NCBI RefSeq assembly: GCF_000423865.1
Contig: NZ_AUIU01000015.1
Coordinates: 110,702 to 174,701, forward strand
From: Thermodesulfovibrio thiophilus DSM 17215
GTDB taxonomy: Bacteria; Nitrospirota; Thermodesulfovibrionia; Thermodesulfovibrionales; Thermodesulfovibrionaceae
Direction of reading: 5' to 3'
DNA length: 64,000 nt
Shown: piece after piece, positions 26,415 to 35,404 of the stretch
Position numbering within the stretch: position 1 is the first letter of the stretch
Layout of the letters: each line of letters starts with the position of its first letter
The notes under the pieces: generated by a model
Database searches by the model: none
Told to the model about the DNA's origin: nothing
Seen by the model: only the letters and a program-made list of their open reading frames with translations
Made by a program: the position numbers and the translations under genes

Positions 26415-27643
26415 ACTTTTGTTCCTTCTCCCTTTTTGCTTTTGATCTCTAACTCAATTTTTAAAAAGTCGCATAACTTCTTTACAATTGCAAGACCAAG
26501 ACCGGAACCTTTGGACTTTGTTGTAAAGAATGGCTCTATTGCCCTATTTAAAATATTTTCATCCATACCAGCACCTGTATCTGCTATCTCAATCTTTATT
26601 TTACCATTGATTTTTTCTGCAGTTATAGTAACTTTTTTTTCTCTGGCTTCAGATACTGCATCAACAGCATTTTGAATGATATTGTTTAGAATCTGCTTTA
26701 ATTTATCTGCATCGGTTTTAACATAAATATCATCTGCAGCTACTGAAAATTCGATTTCTTTATTCTGATTAACAAAAGGCAGGCTGATTTCATGTAAAAC
26801 TTCTTTTAGATTAATTTCATTTATATTAAATTTTTGTGGATTTGCGTATTGAGAGAGTTCATCTGTAAGTCTTTCAAGTCTAATACTTTCTTTTACAATT
26901 ATATTCAGATATTCTTTCAAAGAAGCATCAGAAATCTTTTTTGTAAGATACTGGGCGAATCCCTTTATACTTCCAAGAGGATTTCTTATTTCATGAGCTA
27001 AAACTCTTGACAACATTGAAAGGTTTTCGAGTTCTCTTATTTTATCCTGCATTTTTTCAACTTTACTTAAAAGCATAATTGAAAAGAGTCCTCCAGAAAT
27101 TATCAATATTGCTGATCCAATCATAAACATAACATGCATTTTTGCAGTTCTAAGAACAGCTTCAGCAGGATAGGTATGAAGCGCTACCCTTAAAATATAA
27201 GGTTTTTTATGAATTATCATCTTTGAGTCAGAGACAAACACTCTTTCCCCAGTGCCGAGTGTAACAAAATGATAATAGGGAGCGTTGTTATTAAATGTAG
27301 CAGTTATTTTTTCAATTTTTTTACCCATCAGTGCTGGATTTGAATGAAGAATGATTGTGCCATCCATACTATAAAGAGCAACAAAAGCAATACCTTCCCA
27401 TCTTTCATCAAGTAAAATTTCTGAAAAGATCGTGCTTTCCTGTTTTTTAATCTTTTCGATATCCGAAGCCTGCAGAAAACTGTGCAGGGTTACAGTAATG
27501 CCTATTGCCTGCATTTTTAATGCTTCCAGCGTGGCTGTTTCAGCATTTTTGTACATTAGATAACTGTTTATGATGAGTGTGATAGAAGTGATTAAAACTA
27601 AAATAAAAATAATTAGCCTTGCTGTAAAACGCCTGATCTTGAT
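26387..27643 (-). CDS. Membrane sensor histidine kinase with probable AUC start
   Basis: Sensor kinase paired with the NtrC-type regulator. Counting from the first ATG (27556) it has 389 residues: a sensor region, a membrane helix (about 142-164), the H-box RVLAHEIRNPLGSIKGFAQY near 190, and an ATPase domain with NIIQNAVDAV and GSGLGLAIV. The frame is open upstream of that ATG and encodes a positively charged start plus a membrane helix (KIRRFTARLIIFILVLITSI), but has no ATG, GTG or TTG. An ATC codon at 27643-27641 lies 5 nt after the Shine-Dalgarno GAGGTG and fits as the start, giving about 418 residues and the usual two-helix layout. The start overlaps the preceding hydrolase gene by 31 bp. 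The family is sure; the start is inferred. Confidence 0.85.
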   Translation of the reverse strand: MKIRRFTARLIIFILVLITSITLIINSYLMYKNAETATLEALKMQAIGITVTLHSFLQASDIEKIKKQESTIFSEILLDERWEGIAFVALYSMDGTIILHSNPALMGKKIEKITATFNNNAPYYHFVTLGTGERVFVSDSKMIIHKKPYILRVALHTYPAEAVLRTAKMHVMFMIGSAILIISGGLFSIMLLSKVEKMQDKIRELENLSMLSRVLAHEIRNPLGSIKGFAQYLTKKISDASLKEYLNIIVKESIRLERLTDELSQYANPQKFNINEINLKEVLHEISLPFVNQNKEIEFSVAADDIYVKTDADKLKQILNNIIQNAVDAVSEAREKKVTITAEKINGKIKIEIADTGAGMDENILNRAIEPFFTTKSKGSGLGLAIVKKLCDFLKIELEIKSKKGEGTKVCLRMPEYQ

Positions 27644-28638
27644 AGTTCCACCTCTTTGTAAACTTCTTGAGGATTTGCTATGTATTTTGGAGATATATGA
27701 ATAATTACAACTTCTTTAACATCTGCATCTTTTGCAATTTTCCCTGTGGTTTCTGCAGTTAAATGATTTCGCTCAATTGCTCTGTCTTTATCCTTACTGA
27801 GAAAATAAGCTTCACAGAATAAAATATCTGAACCTTTAACAAAATCAATTACTTTCTGAATATTCTCTTCAATCGGAGCCACATCTATGACATAAGAGAT
27901 TTTTTCACCTTTAGTAATTTTCAAAATATGAAAAAGCTCTTCAATCTTAACTTTGCCCACTGGTGTATTTACTTCAACTGTGGTTTCGGGATCTCTCGGT
28001 TTAAGTATCTTTACTGGATCATAGTTATAATACAGTTTTATAAGCTTTTTAAGCTCACCAAGCCATGGACCTATCTTAAGTCCTGATTTTTCAAGTTCTA
28101 CTTTGTCTATATTTATATGAAAATCCTCTTCAATGCTGTAAGCAATAACAGGTATCCCATGAGATAGAACCAGTGCTTTAACTCTAAAAAGAGGTTCTTG
28201 AAGGATTATATTGTTTTCTATAAACACAGCTGGCATTAGTCTAATTTCAAATCGTTCATTAGCTCTGAATTTCGCTATTTTTATTTCCTTTTCGCCAATT
28301 GCGAAAACTTCAATTGTTAATGGATAATCTGAAATGAGGTTCCATGTATAGCCTTTAAGTTTTCCCTGAACGCATTCAATTATGTTTTCAGGTCCGTAAA
28401 CCCTGAGAGGTTCTGGTCTTCTTAAAACTGCTCGTATTACCTGGTCAAAGCCTATAAAATGGTCAATATGAGTGTGACTGACAAATATATCACTTACTTT
28501 AAGAATCTCATTGAAAGGAATTTTTCTTATATCACCGACATCCAGCAATAAAGATCTTCTTTCTCTTAAGAGTTTTATTAAAACACAAGGGTCTCCGAAG
28601 GCGTCATTTACTATCTTATAATGAAAAAGTCTTGCCAC
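27613..28638 (-). CDS. RNase Z-like metallo-beta-lactamase-fold hydrolase
   Basis: A 341-residue metallohydrolase with the metal site SHTHIDHFIG (His55, His57, Asp59, His60), a later FCEAYF segment with a metal-binding Asp/Glu position, and C-terminal His in NHLTAETTG and HISPKY, in RNase Z order. It may process tRNA 3' ends, but the long insert in the middle (about 105-245) differs from compact RNase Z, so another substrate is possible. GTG start, no Shine-Dalgarno; a TATAAT lies 9 nt upstream. It is the first gene of the kinase/regulator group. Confidence 0.8.
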   Translation of the reverse strand: MARLFHYKIVNDAFGDPCVLIKLLRERRSLLLDVGDIRKIPFNEILKVSDIFVSHTHIDHFIGFDQVIRAVLRRPEPLRVYGPENIIECVQGKLKGYTWNLISDYPLTIEVFAIGEKEIKIAKFRANERFEIRLMPAVFIENNIILQEPLFRVKALVLSHGIPVIAYSIEEDFHINIDKVELEKSGLKIGPWLGELKKLIKLYYNYDPVKILKPRDPETTVEVNTPVGKVKIEELFHILKITKGEKISYVIDVAPIEENIQKVIDFVKGSDILFCEAYFLSKDKDRAIERNHLTAETTGKIAKDADVKEVVIIHISPKYIANPQEVYKEVELSRSGVLQQG

Positions 28639-28642
28639 AATG

Positions 28643-28654
28643 GTATAATTATAC
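28643..28654. promoter_or_regulatory. Palindromic -10-like element between divergent genes
   Basis: GTATAATTATAC is a perfect 12-bp palindrome that offers TATAAT on both strands, between the RNase Z-like gene (leftward) and galT (rightward). On the minus strand it would start transcription 3-4 nt before the GTG. -35 boxes are weak on both sides. Confidence 0.4.
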
Positions 28655-28689
28655 TAAATTAGAATTGAATTTATTAATTGGAGGAGTTC

Positions 28690-29688
28690 ATGCCTGAGTT
28701 AAGAAGAGATCCAATTTCGGGACGATGGGTAATAATAGCAGTTGAAAGAGGTAAAAGACCTTCAGATTTTACATCTGTAAGTCAGAAAAGGAAACTGAAA
28801 GGCTTCTGCCCTTTTTGTCCTGGTAATGAATATACTGCTCCGCAAGAGATAATTTCGTTTAGACCACCAAATACAGCTCCAAACACACCTGGATGGACAT
28901 TAAGAGTTGTGCCAAATAAGTTTCCAGCGTTACAGATTCATGGAGACCTCAATAAAAGAGGAGAAGGAGTTTATGACAAAATGAATGGCATAGGTGCTCA
29001 TGAAGTTATTATTGAAACTCCAGACCATCTAGCTTCTCTTTCCACTCTTCCATTAAAAGCTGTTGAAGATGTATTATGGGCTTACTATTTGAGAATTACG
29101 GATCTAAAAAAAGATGTGAGATTTAAATATGTATTGGTTTTCAAAAATGAAGGTGAGCCCGCAGGTGCATCTATTGAACATACTCACAGTCAGTTAATTG
29201 CTTTACCAATAGTGCCCCATATTGTTAATGAGGAAATGAATTCAGCTAAAAAATATTTTGAATTGAGAGATAGATGTATATTCTGTGACATAATTGCTCA
29301 GGAACTAGAGTCTGACAAAAGAGTTATCTATCAAAATGAAAGTTATATTGTTTTATCTCCATTTGCTCCACGAGAGCCATTTGAGATATGGATATTGCCT
29401 AAAAGTCATGAATCGTACTTTGAACCGCAAGGCAAAAGTTTCAGTCTTCTTGCAGATGCTTTACAGACTACGCTTAAAAAACTTGACACAGTGCTTGAAT
29501 TTCCACCGTACAATTATGTATTGCATACATCTCCTTTCCAGAATGAGATTAATGATTACTATCACTGGCATATTGAAATTATACCGAAGCTAACAAAAAC
29601 TGCAGGATTTGAGTGGGGCTCAGGGTTTTTTATCAATCCTACACCTCCTGAAGAAGCTGCTAAATTTATGAGAGAGGCAAAAGTATGA
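28690..29688 (+). CDS. galT: Galactose-1-phosphate uridylyltransferase-like protein
   Basis: A 332-residue nucleotidyl transferase of the GalT/HIT group, which exchanges hexose 1-phosphate on UDP-sugars. Zinc ligands CPFC (Cys40, Cys43), the catalytic HTHSQ motif in IEHTHSQLIALP near 159, and HWHIEIIPK near 298 are present. An earlier in-frame TTG (28678) contains the ribosome site GGAGG, so the ATG at 28690 is the start. It overlaps glgA by 4 bp, so the two work together in sugar nucleotide and glycogen metabolism. Related UDP- or ADP-glucose phosphorylase activity is possible. Confidence 0.9.
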   Translation: MPELRRDPISGRWVIIAVERGKRPSDFTSVSQKRKLKGFCPFCPGNEYTAPQEIISFRPPNTAPNTPGWTLRVVPNKFPALQIHGDLNKRGEGVYDKMNGIGAHEVIIETPDHLASLSTLPLKAVEDVLWAYYLRITDLKKDVRFKYVLVFKNEGEPAGASIEHTHSQLIALPIVPHIVNEEMNSAKKYFELRDRCIFCDIIAQELESDKRVIYQNESYIVLSPFAPREPFEIWILPKSHESYFEPQGKSFSLLADALQTTLKKLDTVLEFPPYNYVLHTSPFQNEINDYYHWHIEIIPKLTKTAGFEWGSGFFINPTPPEEAAKFMREAKV

Positions 29689-31154
29689 AAGTGGCATTGG
29701 TTTCAGCAGAAGCTTTTCCTTTTTCAAAAACTGGAGGGCTCGGTGATGTTGTTGGTGCATTATTTAAGGAGTTTATTAAGGCTGGTATAGATGTTTCACT
29801 TTTTCTGCCATTTTATCGAACAACGAGAGACAATTTTTACAATGTTGTTATGGATTCAGAAATAAGTTATGGAGTTCCAATTGGTTTTGATATCCGTTTT
29901 GGTGCTGTCAGATCAGCCAGGGTTTCTGTTGATGTTGATGATAATCTGATAGTTGAACCTTCAAAGCATGGCAATTTATTTTTTATTGAGCATAATGAGT
30001 TCTTTGACAGGGAACATCTTTATGGAACTAACTCTGGAGAGTATATTGATAATGCAGAACGATTTGTTTTTTTCTCAAGAGCAGTGCTTGAAGTATGCAA
30101 GGCTATGAATTTAAATTTTGATATCATTCACTCTCATGACTGGCATACAGCCCTTATTCCTCTTTATCTTACAACGCACTACAGAGAATGTTCCTGTTTT
30201 GAGAAAACAAAAACCGTATTAACAGTTCACAATCTTGGATATCAGGGTATTTTCCCTCGTGAAAAGCTTGAAGTAACAGGTTTTGGTTTGGAGATGTTTC
30301 ATATTGACGGACTTGAATTTTACGGGATGGTAAGCTTTCTTAAAGGTGGCCTTTTCAGTGCTGATATTATTACCACTGTAAGTCCTACATATGCTAAAGA
30401 AATTCTGAATCCTGAGTATGGTTTTGGACTTGATGGAGTCTTAAGAAAAAGGCAGGGAAGTCTTAGAGGAATTATCAATGGAGTTGATTACAAAATATGG
30501 AATCCTCAAAAAGATTCATTCATCATTAAACAATACAGCATACAAAATCTAGAAGATAAGCAAGAAAATAAAAAACATTTGATAGATATAACAGGGATAG
30601 AATGTTCAATAGAAGATCCTTTGATTGCCTTTGTCGGAAGAATGGTTTATCAAAAAGGTATAGATATTATTGTGGACACAATACCAGATTTAATCGTGAC
30701 AGGAGTAAATTTTGTAATTGAAGGAACAGGAGAATATTATTATGAAGAGAAAGTTAAGGAACTGCAACAAAGTTACCCATCAAAAATTTTTACTTTCGTC
30801 GGATTTGATGAATCCCTGGCACATAAAATTTATGCAGGAGCAGATGCTTTATTAATACCTTCAAAATATGAGCCATGTGGATTGAGTCAAATAATTGCAA
30901 TGAGATATGGAGCAATACCAATCTGCAGAAAAACAGGAGGGCTTGCAGATACAGTTGAAGACGAAGTTACAGGTTTTCTGTTTAATGAATACAGTGCTGA
31001 GGCTCTTAAGGTTGGAGTTCATAGATTTCTTGATATTTATTCAGATAAAGCAAAACTGAACCATATGATTTACAATGCAATGAGCAGAGATTTTTCATGG
31101 ACAAAATCATGTAAGGAATACATAAAACTTTATGAAGGAATAATTGTGGGTTAA
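29685..31154 (+). CDS. glgA: Glycogen (starch) synthase, GT5 family
   Basis: A 489-residue glucosyltransferase that lengthens alpha-1,4-glucan from ADP- or UDP-glucose. The N-terminal loop KTGGLGDVVGAL (residues 15-26) binds the nucleotide sugar. HSHDWHTALIPLYL near 150 and, in the C-terminal domain, PSKYEPCGLSQIIAMRYGAIP near 400 are typical of GT5. Length is normal. Its stop overlaps the next kinase start by one base, an unexpected operon partner for a storage enzyme. Confidence 0.95.
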   Translation: MKVALVSAEAFPFSKTGGLGDVVGALFKEFIKAGIDVSLFLPFYRTTRDNFYNVVMDSEISYGVPIGFDIRFGAVRSARVSVDVDDNLIVEPSKHGNLFFIEHNEFFDREHLYGTNSGEYIDNAERFVFFSRAVLEVCKAMNLNFDIIHSHDWHTALIPLYLTTHYRECSCFEKTKTVLTVHNLGYQGIFPREKLEVTGFGLEMFHIDGLEFYGMVSFLKGGLFSADIITTVSPTYAKEILNPEYGFGLDGVLRKRQGSLRGIINGVDYKIWNPQKDSFIIKQYSIQNLEDKQENKKHLIDITGIECSIEDPLIAFVGRMVYQKGIDIIVDTIPDLIVTGVNFVIEGTGEYYYEEKVKELQQSYPSKIFTFVGFDESLAHKIYAGADALLIPSKYEPCGLSQIIAMRYGAIPICRKTGGLADTVEDEVTGFLFNEYSAEALKVGVHRFLDIYSDKAKLNHMIYNAMSRDFSWTKSCKEYIKLYEGIIVG

Positions 31155-33763
31155 TGCGAGAAAGACACGCACTTTATGAATTAATACGACTGCTTGAAAC
31201 TTCAGAAGATATAGAACTACTTCTTGAAAGACTTATCTATCACATTACTGAATTAATAAATGGTACAGGAGGTGTTATCAGATTTGTTAAAGGAGAAGAT
31301 TTACATATTGTAGCGACATATAACATCGAGTCAGACAAAACCACTATGAGTGTCGATCAGGGAATATGCGGAGAAGTTATCAAGGATGGCAAAGCAAAAA
31401 TATTTAACAGAGATCAACTTGAAGGAAAGGATCTTGACATCCCGGCATATTCAGCAATATGCATTCCTTTGAAAGTGCAGGAGGAAATTTTTGGAACAGT
31501 CCTTGTTTATAATAAAATTAACTCTGATCATGGTTTTGCTGAGTTTACTGCTGAAGATGCAGAGCTTGGAGAGCTTTTTTCAGGACTGGCATCTTTGATT
31601 ATTCTCAAAGCGTTAAGGCTTAAAGAGCTTCAGGAAAAAGAAATTGAAAATAAAAAGGCAATAGAACAGATAGACGAACTTAAAAGTTATCTTGAAAGTC
31701 TGATTCATAGTTCGGCAGATGCCATCGTAGCTACTGATTTGAATAATATTGTTACAGCATGGAACATGGGAGCGGAAAATATATTTGGCTATAAAAAAGA
31801 AGAAGTAATCGGAACACCTTTACCTGTTATCCCTGATTTTTTACGGGAAGTAGAAAGATTTTATCTTGAAAAAGTTACTCATGGAGAAACTTTAAAAGAT
31901 ATAGAGACTGTTGGATTAACCAAAGATGGGAAACTCATTGAAGTAAGTACCACTTTTTCACCAATAAAGAATGCCTATGGCGAAATAATAGGCATTAGCA
32001 GAATAGTAAGAGATATTACAGAAAAGAAAAAACTCGAAAAAGACCTGATAAGAAGAAACGAAGAACTTACGAAAATTTTATTTATAAGTTCAGCTGTGAG
32101 AAGCACGCTGGAGTTAAATAAGCTTTTAAGGATAATACTTACAGTAATCACAATGGGAGAAGGGCTTGGGTTTAATAGAGCTGTTCTTTTTCTTGTAAAC
32201 GAAGAGACAAATTCCCTAAAAGGAGTGATGGCTGTTGGTCCTTCAAGTTATGAAGAAGCATGGCAGATTTGGTCAAGTATGGCTCAGGAAAAGAAAACTC
32301 TACATGAGGTTCTTAATGAATTAAGCAGAAAGGAGTTTGTGGAAGATAGTTTTCTTGAAAGAATGTGCAGAAATATTTCCATTTCACTTAATGAAAATAC
32401 ACCAATTGTAAAAGCGGTCAAGGAAAAGAAAACTTTTAATATAAAAGATGTTCATGAAGAAGAGGCAGACCCTGTTATAATTCAACAACTTGGAAGTTCT
32501 GCCTATGCAGTGGTTCCTCTTATTTCAAAGGATAAAGCCATAGGAGCAGTATGGGTTGACAATATGTATACAAGAAAACCAATTACAGACCAGGACATAA
32601 ACTTTTTAAAAGGGTTTGCAGACCATGTTGCAGGTGCTATTGAAAATGCATGGATATTTGAGAAAATAGAAAAAGCAGAAAAAGAGCTTGAAATGCTTTT
32701 TAATTCAATTACAGATCTGATTTATTACACTGATGATAATTATTCAATAAAAAAGGCTAATAAATCTTTTTTGGATAAACTTGGAATATCCAAAAAAGAT
32801 GTGATTGATAAGAAATGCTTTCAACTTATTCATAAAACCCAGCATCCTTTAACGGAATGCCCTCACAGAAAAGCTATGGAAACTGGTAAAGCTATGGTTG
32901 GAGAGATTGAGGAAGACTATCTTGACGGAGTTTATCTTATTTCAAGTTCTCCTATATTTGATAAAAATGGTAATCTGGCAGGGACCATAAATGTAGCAAA
33001 AGATATAACCGAATTCAGAAGTTTAAAGGAAAAAATTCTAATAATGGAAAAAATGGCTTCTCTTGGAGAATTAGCTGCCAAGGTTGCTCATGAAATAAGA
33101 AATCCTCTTCTGTCTATAGGTGGTTTTGCAAAAAGACTTGACAAAGAATTAGAAGAAGGGAAGACCAAGGAATATGTAAAAATTATTATAGAAGAGGTTA
33201 AAAGGCTTGAACGAATTCTAAATGAAATTTTAAGTTTTGTAAGACCATACTCTATGGATAGAGAAAAATTTAAAATTAAAGACCTAGTTGATAATGTTGT
33301 TAATTTATTTGAAGCTACGTTAAAAGAACATAACAACAAATTGATAGTTAATGTGGAAGAAGATTTTATGGTACATGGTAACTATGATAAATTAAAAGAA
33401 GTCCTGTTAAATTTAATTTTAAATGCAAATGATGCTACAGATAATGGGATAATTACTTTAAAAATAAAGAGACCTGATAGGTTGCCATCAAGTAGAGCAA
33501 TCACTGAAAAAGAATACTTCGTTATTGAAGTCAGCGATACAGGACATGGAATAAAGAAAGAAAATTTAAAAAGAATTTTTGATCCTTTTTTTACAACAAA
33601 AACCAATGGAACTGGACTTGGGTTAGCTATTTCAAAAAGAATTATTGAGGATCATGGTGGTATAATTAAAGTGGAAAGTGAGGTTGATAGAGGTACAACC
33701 TTCAAAATTTATTTTCCAGCATATAAAGAAGAAGGAGGAAACAATGAAAATTCTAGCAGTTGA
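31154..33763 (+). CDS. Multi-sensor (GAF-PAS-GAF-PAS) histidine kinase
   Basis: An 869-residue soluble sensor kinase with no membrane helix. Order: GAF domain (about 15-160), PAS (about 180-300, IVATDLNNIVTAWNMGAENIFGYK), second GAF (about 310-500), second PAS (about 515-630, with CFQLIHKTQHPLTECPH, two Cys that may bind a cofactor), H-box KVAHEIRNPLLSIGGFAKRL near 643, and ATPase domain (NANDATDNG and GTGLGLAIS). It starts at the glgA stop and overlaps the following receiver gene by 20 bp. The signal is unknown; the C-x(n)-H pattern in PAS 2 suggests redox or heme sensing, which is a guess. Confidence 0.92.
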   Translation: MRERHALYELIRLLETSEDIELLLERLIYHITELINGTGGVIRFVKGEDLHIVATYNIESDKTTMSVDQGICGEVIKDGKAKIFNRDQLEGKDLDIPAYSAICIPLKVQEEIFGTVLVYNKINSDHGFAEFTAEDAELGELFSGLASLIILKALRLKELQEKEIENKKAIEQIDELKSYLESLIHSSADAIVATDLNNIVTAWNMGAENIFGYKKEEVIGTPLPVIPDFLREVERFYLEKVTHGETLKDIETVGLTKDGKLIEVSTTFSPIKNAYGEIIGISRIVRDITEKKKLEKDLIRRNEELTKILFISSAVRSTLELNKLLRIILTVITMGEGLGFNRAVLFLVNEETNSLKGVMAVGPSSYEEAWQIWSSMAQEKKTLHEVLNELSRKEFVEDSFLERMCRNISISLNENTPIVKAVKEKKTFNIKDVHEEEADPVIIQQLGSSAYAVVPLISKDKAIGAVWVDNMYTRKPITDQDINFLKGFADHVAGAIENAWIFEKIEKAEKELEMLFNSITDLIYYTDDNYSIKKANKSFLDKLGISKKDVIDKKCFQLIHKTQHPLTECPHRKAMETGKAMVGEIEEDYLDGVYLISSSPIFDKNGNLAGTINVAKDITEFRSLKEKILIMEKMASLGELAAKVAHEIRNPLLSIGGFAKRLDKELEEGKTKEYVKIIIEEVKRLERILNEILSFVRPYSMDREKFKIKDLVDNVVNLFEATLKEHNNKLIVNVEEDFMVHGNYDKLKEVLLNLILNANDATDNGIITLKIKRPDRLPSSRAITEKEYFVIEVSDTGHGIKKENLKRIFDPFFTTKTNGTGLGLAISKRIIEDHGGIIKVESEVDRGTTFKIYFPAYKEEGGNNENSSS

Positions 33764-34103
33764 TGATGAAAAAAATATACTGATGCTATATAAAGCTGAA
33801 CTTGAGGATGAGGGATATGAAGTTATTACAGCAAACTCAGGACGAGAAGCCATAGAGCTTTTTGAAACCCATAAACCAGATATTGTAACTCTTGATATAA
33901 TGATGCCAGATATGGATGGAATTCAGGTTTTAAGACAGCTAAAGCAAAAGAATCCCAATGTACCTGTAATTATGCTTACTGCGTATGATTACAGAGATGA
34001 CTTTTCTATATGGGCATCAGATGCCTATGTGGTCAAGTCTTCTGATTTAGGACCTTTAAAAGAGACAATCCGAGAAATTTCAGAAAAATTCGGTTTAAAA
34101 TGA
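33744..34103 (+). CDS. Single-domain receiver (CheY-like) response regulator
   Basis: A 119-residue stand-alone receiver: acidic pair in LAVDDEKN, phosphorylation Asp in TLDIMMPDMDG near 54, Thr in MLTAYD, and Lys in VVKSSD. There is no output domain, so it must act on a partner protein or in a phosphorelay. A longer reading from 33678 is open, but the ATG at 33744 follows AAGGAGG with good spacing. It overlaps the kinase gene by 20 bp and the peptidase by 4 bp. Confidence 0.92.
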   Translation: MKILAVDDEKNILMLYKAELEDEGYEVITANSGREAIELFETHKPDIVTLDIMMPDMDGIQVLRQLKQKNPNVPVIMLTAYDYRDDFSIWASDAYVVKSSDLGPLKETIREISEKFGLK

Positions 34104-35404
34104 AAAAAACCGCGATTGTAATATTTTTTATTTTTATTTTAATATTTCCATCTATGGCGTTCTGTGAGGTTAAAGAAAAGGTTTTAAAAAATGGACTTAA
34201 AATAATTTTTATCGAGGATCATTCCTCTCCTGTTTCAACTTTTCAGGTATGGTATAAAGTAGGTTCTATGGATGAACCAGAGGGTAAGTCAGGAATAAGC
34301 CATCTACTTGAACATCTAATGTTCAGAGGAAGTAGGAATTATCCGGGAAATGTTTTTTCAAAAATCATTCAATCACAAGGCGGAATTGATAATGCCTTTA
34401 CAACCAAAGATTATACTGTTTATTTTCAGAAACTTTCTCCATCTAAGATACAGACATCCATTTCTCTTGAAGCAGATAGAATGGCAAATTTACTCCTGCT
34501 TCCAGAAGATTTTGAACTGGAAAAGAAAATTGTTCTTGAAGAAAGAAGACAGAGATATGATGATGATCCTGAAAGTTTGATGTTTGAAGAAGTTATAAGT
34601 GTAGCCTTTAAAAATCATTCGTACAGGAAACCTGTAATTGGATGGATAGAAGATATTCAGTCAATTACTCTTGATGATGTAAAAAACTACTATCATGAAT
34701 ACTACTGCCCAAACAATGCATTTATAATTGTTGCAGGAGATATAAAACAAAAAGAAGTTATAGGGCAGATAAAAGAAAAATTTGAAAATATTCCTTCATG
34801 CAAAATTAATCCACCGAGAAAGAATCTTTACGAACCTGAACAGTACGGAGAAAGAAGAGTAATTTTAAAAAAGCAAACACATCTGCCAATGCTTGTTATG
34901 GCTTATAAAGTTCCTGCATATCCACAGAAGGACAGCTTGTCTCTTGAAGTATTGAGCACCATAATGGGAGAAGGAAAAAGTTCCAGGCTTTACAGAAAAC
35001 TTGTCATTGAAAAAGCTCTGGTAGTTGATGTGTCAACCGGCAATTCACCATTAAGCAGAGATGGATTTTTGTTTTTCATTGTTGCATCTTTAAAGGATGT
35101 TGAGAAAATTGATGAGGTAAGAAAAATTATAGAAGAAGAAATTGACAGGATAAAGAATGAACAACCTTCTGAAAAAGAGATTGAAAAGGCAAAAAATCAG
35201 GTTGAAGCTTCTTTTCTTTTTAATCAGGACTCTGTTTTTGGATATGCTCTATATCTTGGTAGGTTTGAAATTCTTGGAGACTGGAAAATGATTGATAGAT
35301 ACAGAGAAGAGATAATAAAAGTTCAATCAGAAGATGTTCAGAATGTAACAAAAAAATATTTCAATTTTAATAACCTGAGTATTGGAGTGCTTTTACCCAG
35401 ATGA
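34100..35404 (+). CDS. M16 zinc metallopeptidase, catalytically competent member
   Basis: A 434-residue insulinase/processing-peptidase-family protein with a signal peptide (residues 1-23, ending MAFCE). It has the inverted zinc motif HLLEH (HXXEH) near residue 73 and the distal Glu in LEERRQRYDDDP near 150, so it should be active. The C-terminal M16 domain (about 190-430) follows. It overlaps the receiver gene before it and the second M16 gene after it by 4 bp each; it probably works as a heterodimer in the periplasm with the next protein. Confidence 0.93.
   Translation: MKKTAIVIFFIFILIFPSMAFCEVKEKVLKNGLKIIFIEDHSSPVSTFQVWYKVGSMDEPEGKSGISHLLEHLMFRGSRNYPGNVFSKIIQSQGGIDNAFTTKDYTVYFQKLSPSKIQTSISLEADRMANLLLLPEDFELEKKIVLEERRQRYDDDPESLMFEEVISVAFKNHSYRKPVIGWIEDIQSITLDDVKNYYHEYYCPNNAFIIVAGDIKQKEVIGQIKEKFENIPSCKINPPRKNLYEPEQYGERRVILKKQTHLPMLVMAYKVPAYPQKDSLSLEVLSTIMGEGKSSRLYRKLVIEKALVVDVSTGNSPLSRDGFLFFIVASLKDVEKIDEVRKIIEEEIDRIKNEQPSEKEIEKAKNQVEASFLFNQDSVFGYALYLGRFEILGDWKMIDRYREEIIKVQSEDVQNVTKKYFNFNNLSIGVLLPR

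Noticed and set aside
25113..28638. Sigma54 (-24/-12) promoter as target of the NtrC-type regulator
   Set aside because: No TGGCAC-N5-TTGCW-type match was found by eye near these genes or elsewhere in the intergenic regions.
28678..28689. TTG at 28678 as the galT start
   Set aside because: It would put the ribosome site GGAGG inside the coding region; the ATG at 28690 fits spacing and family start.
33678..33743. Longer receiver start at 33678
   Set aside because: The extra residues have no counterpart in receivers, and AAGGAGG precedes the ATG at 33744.
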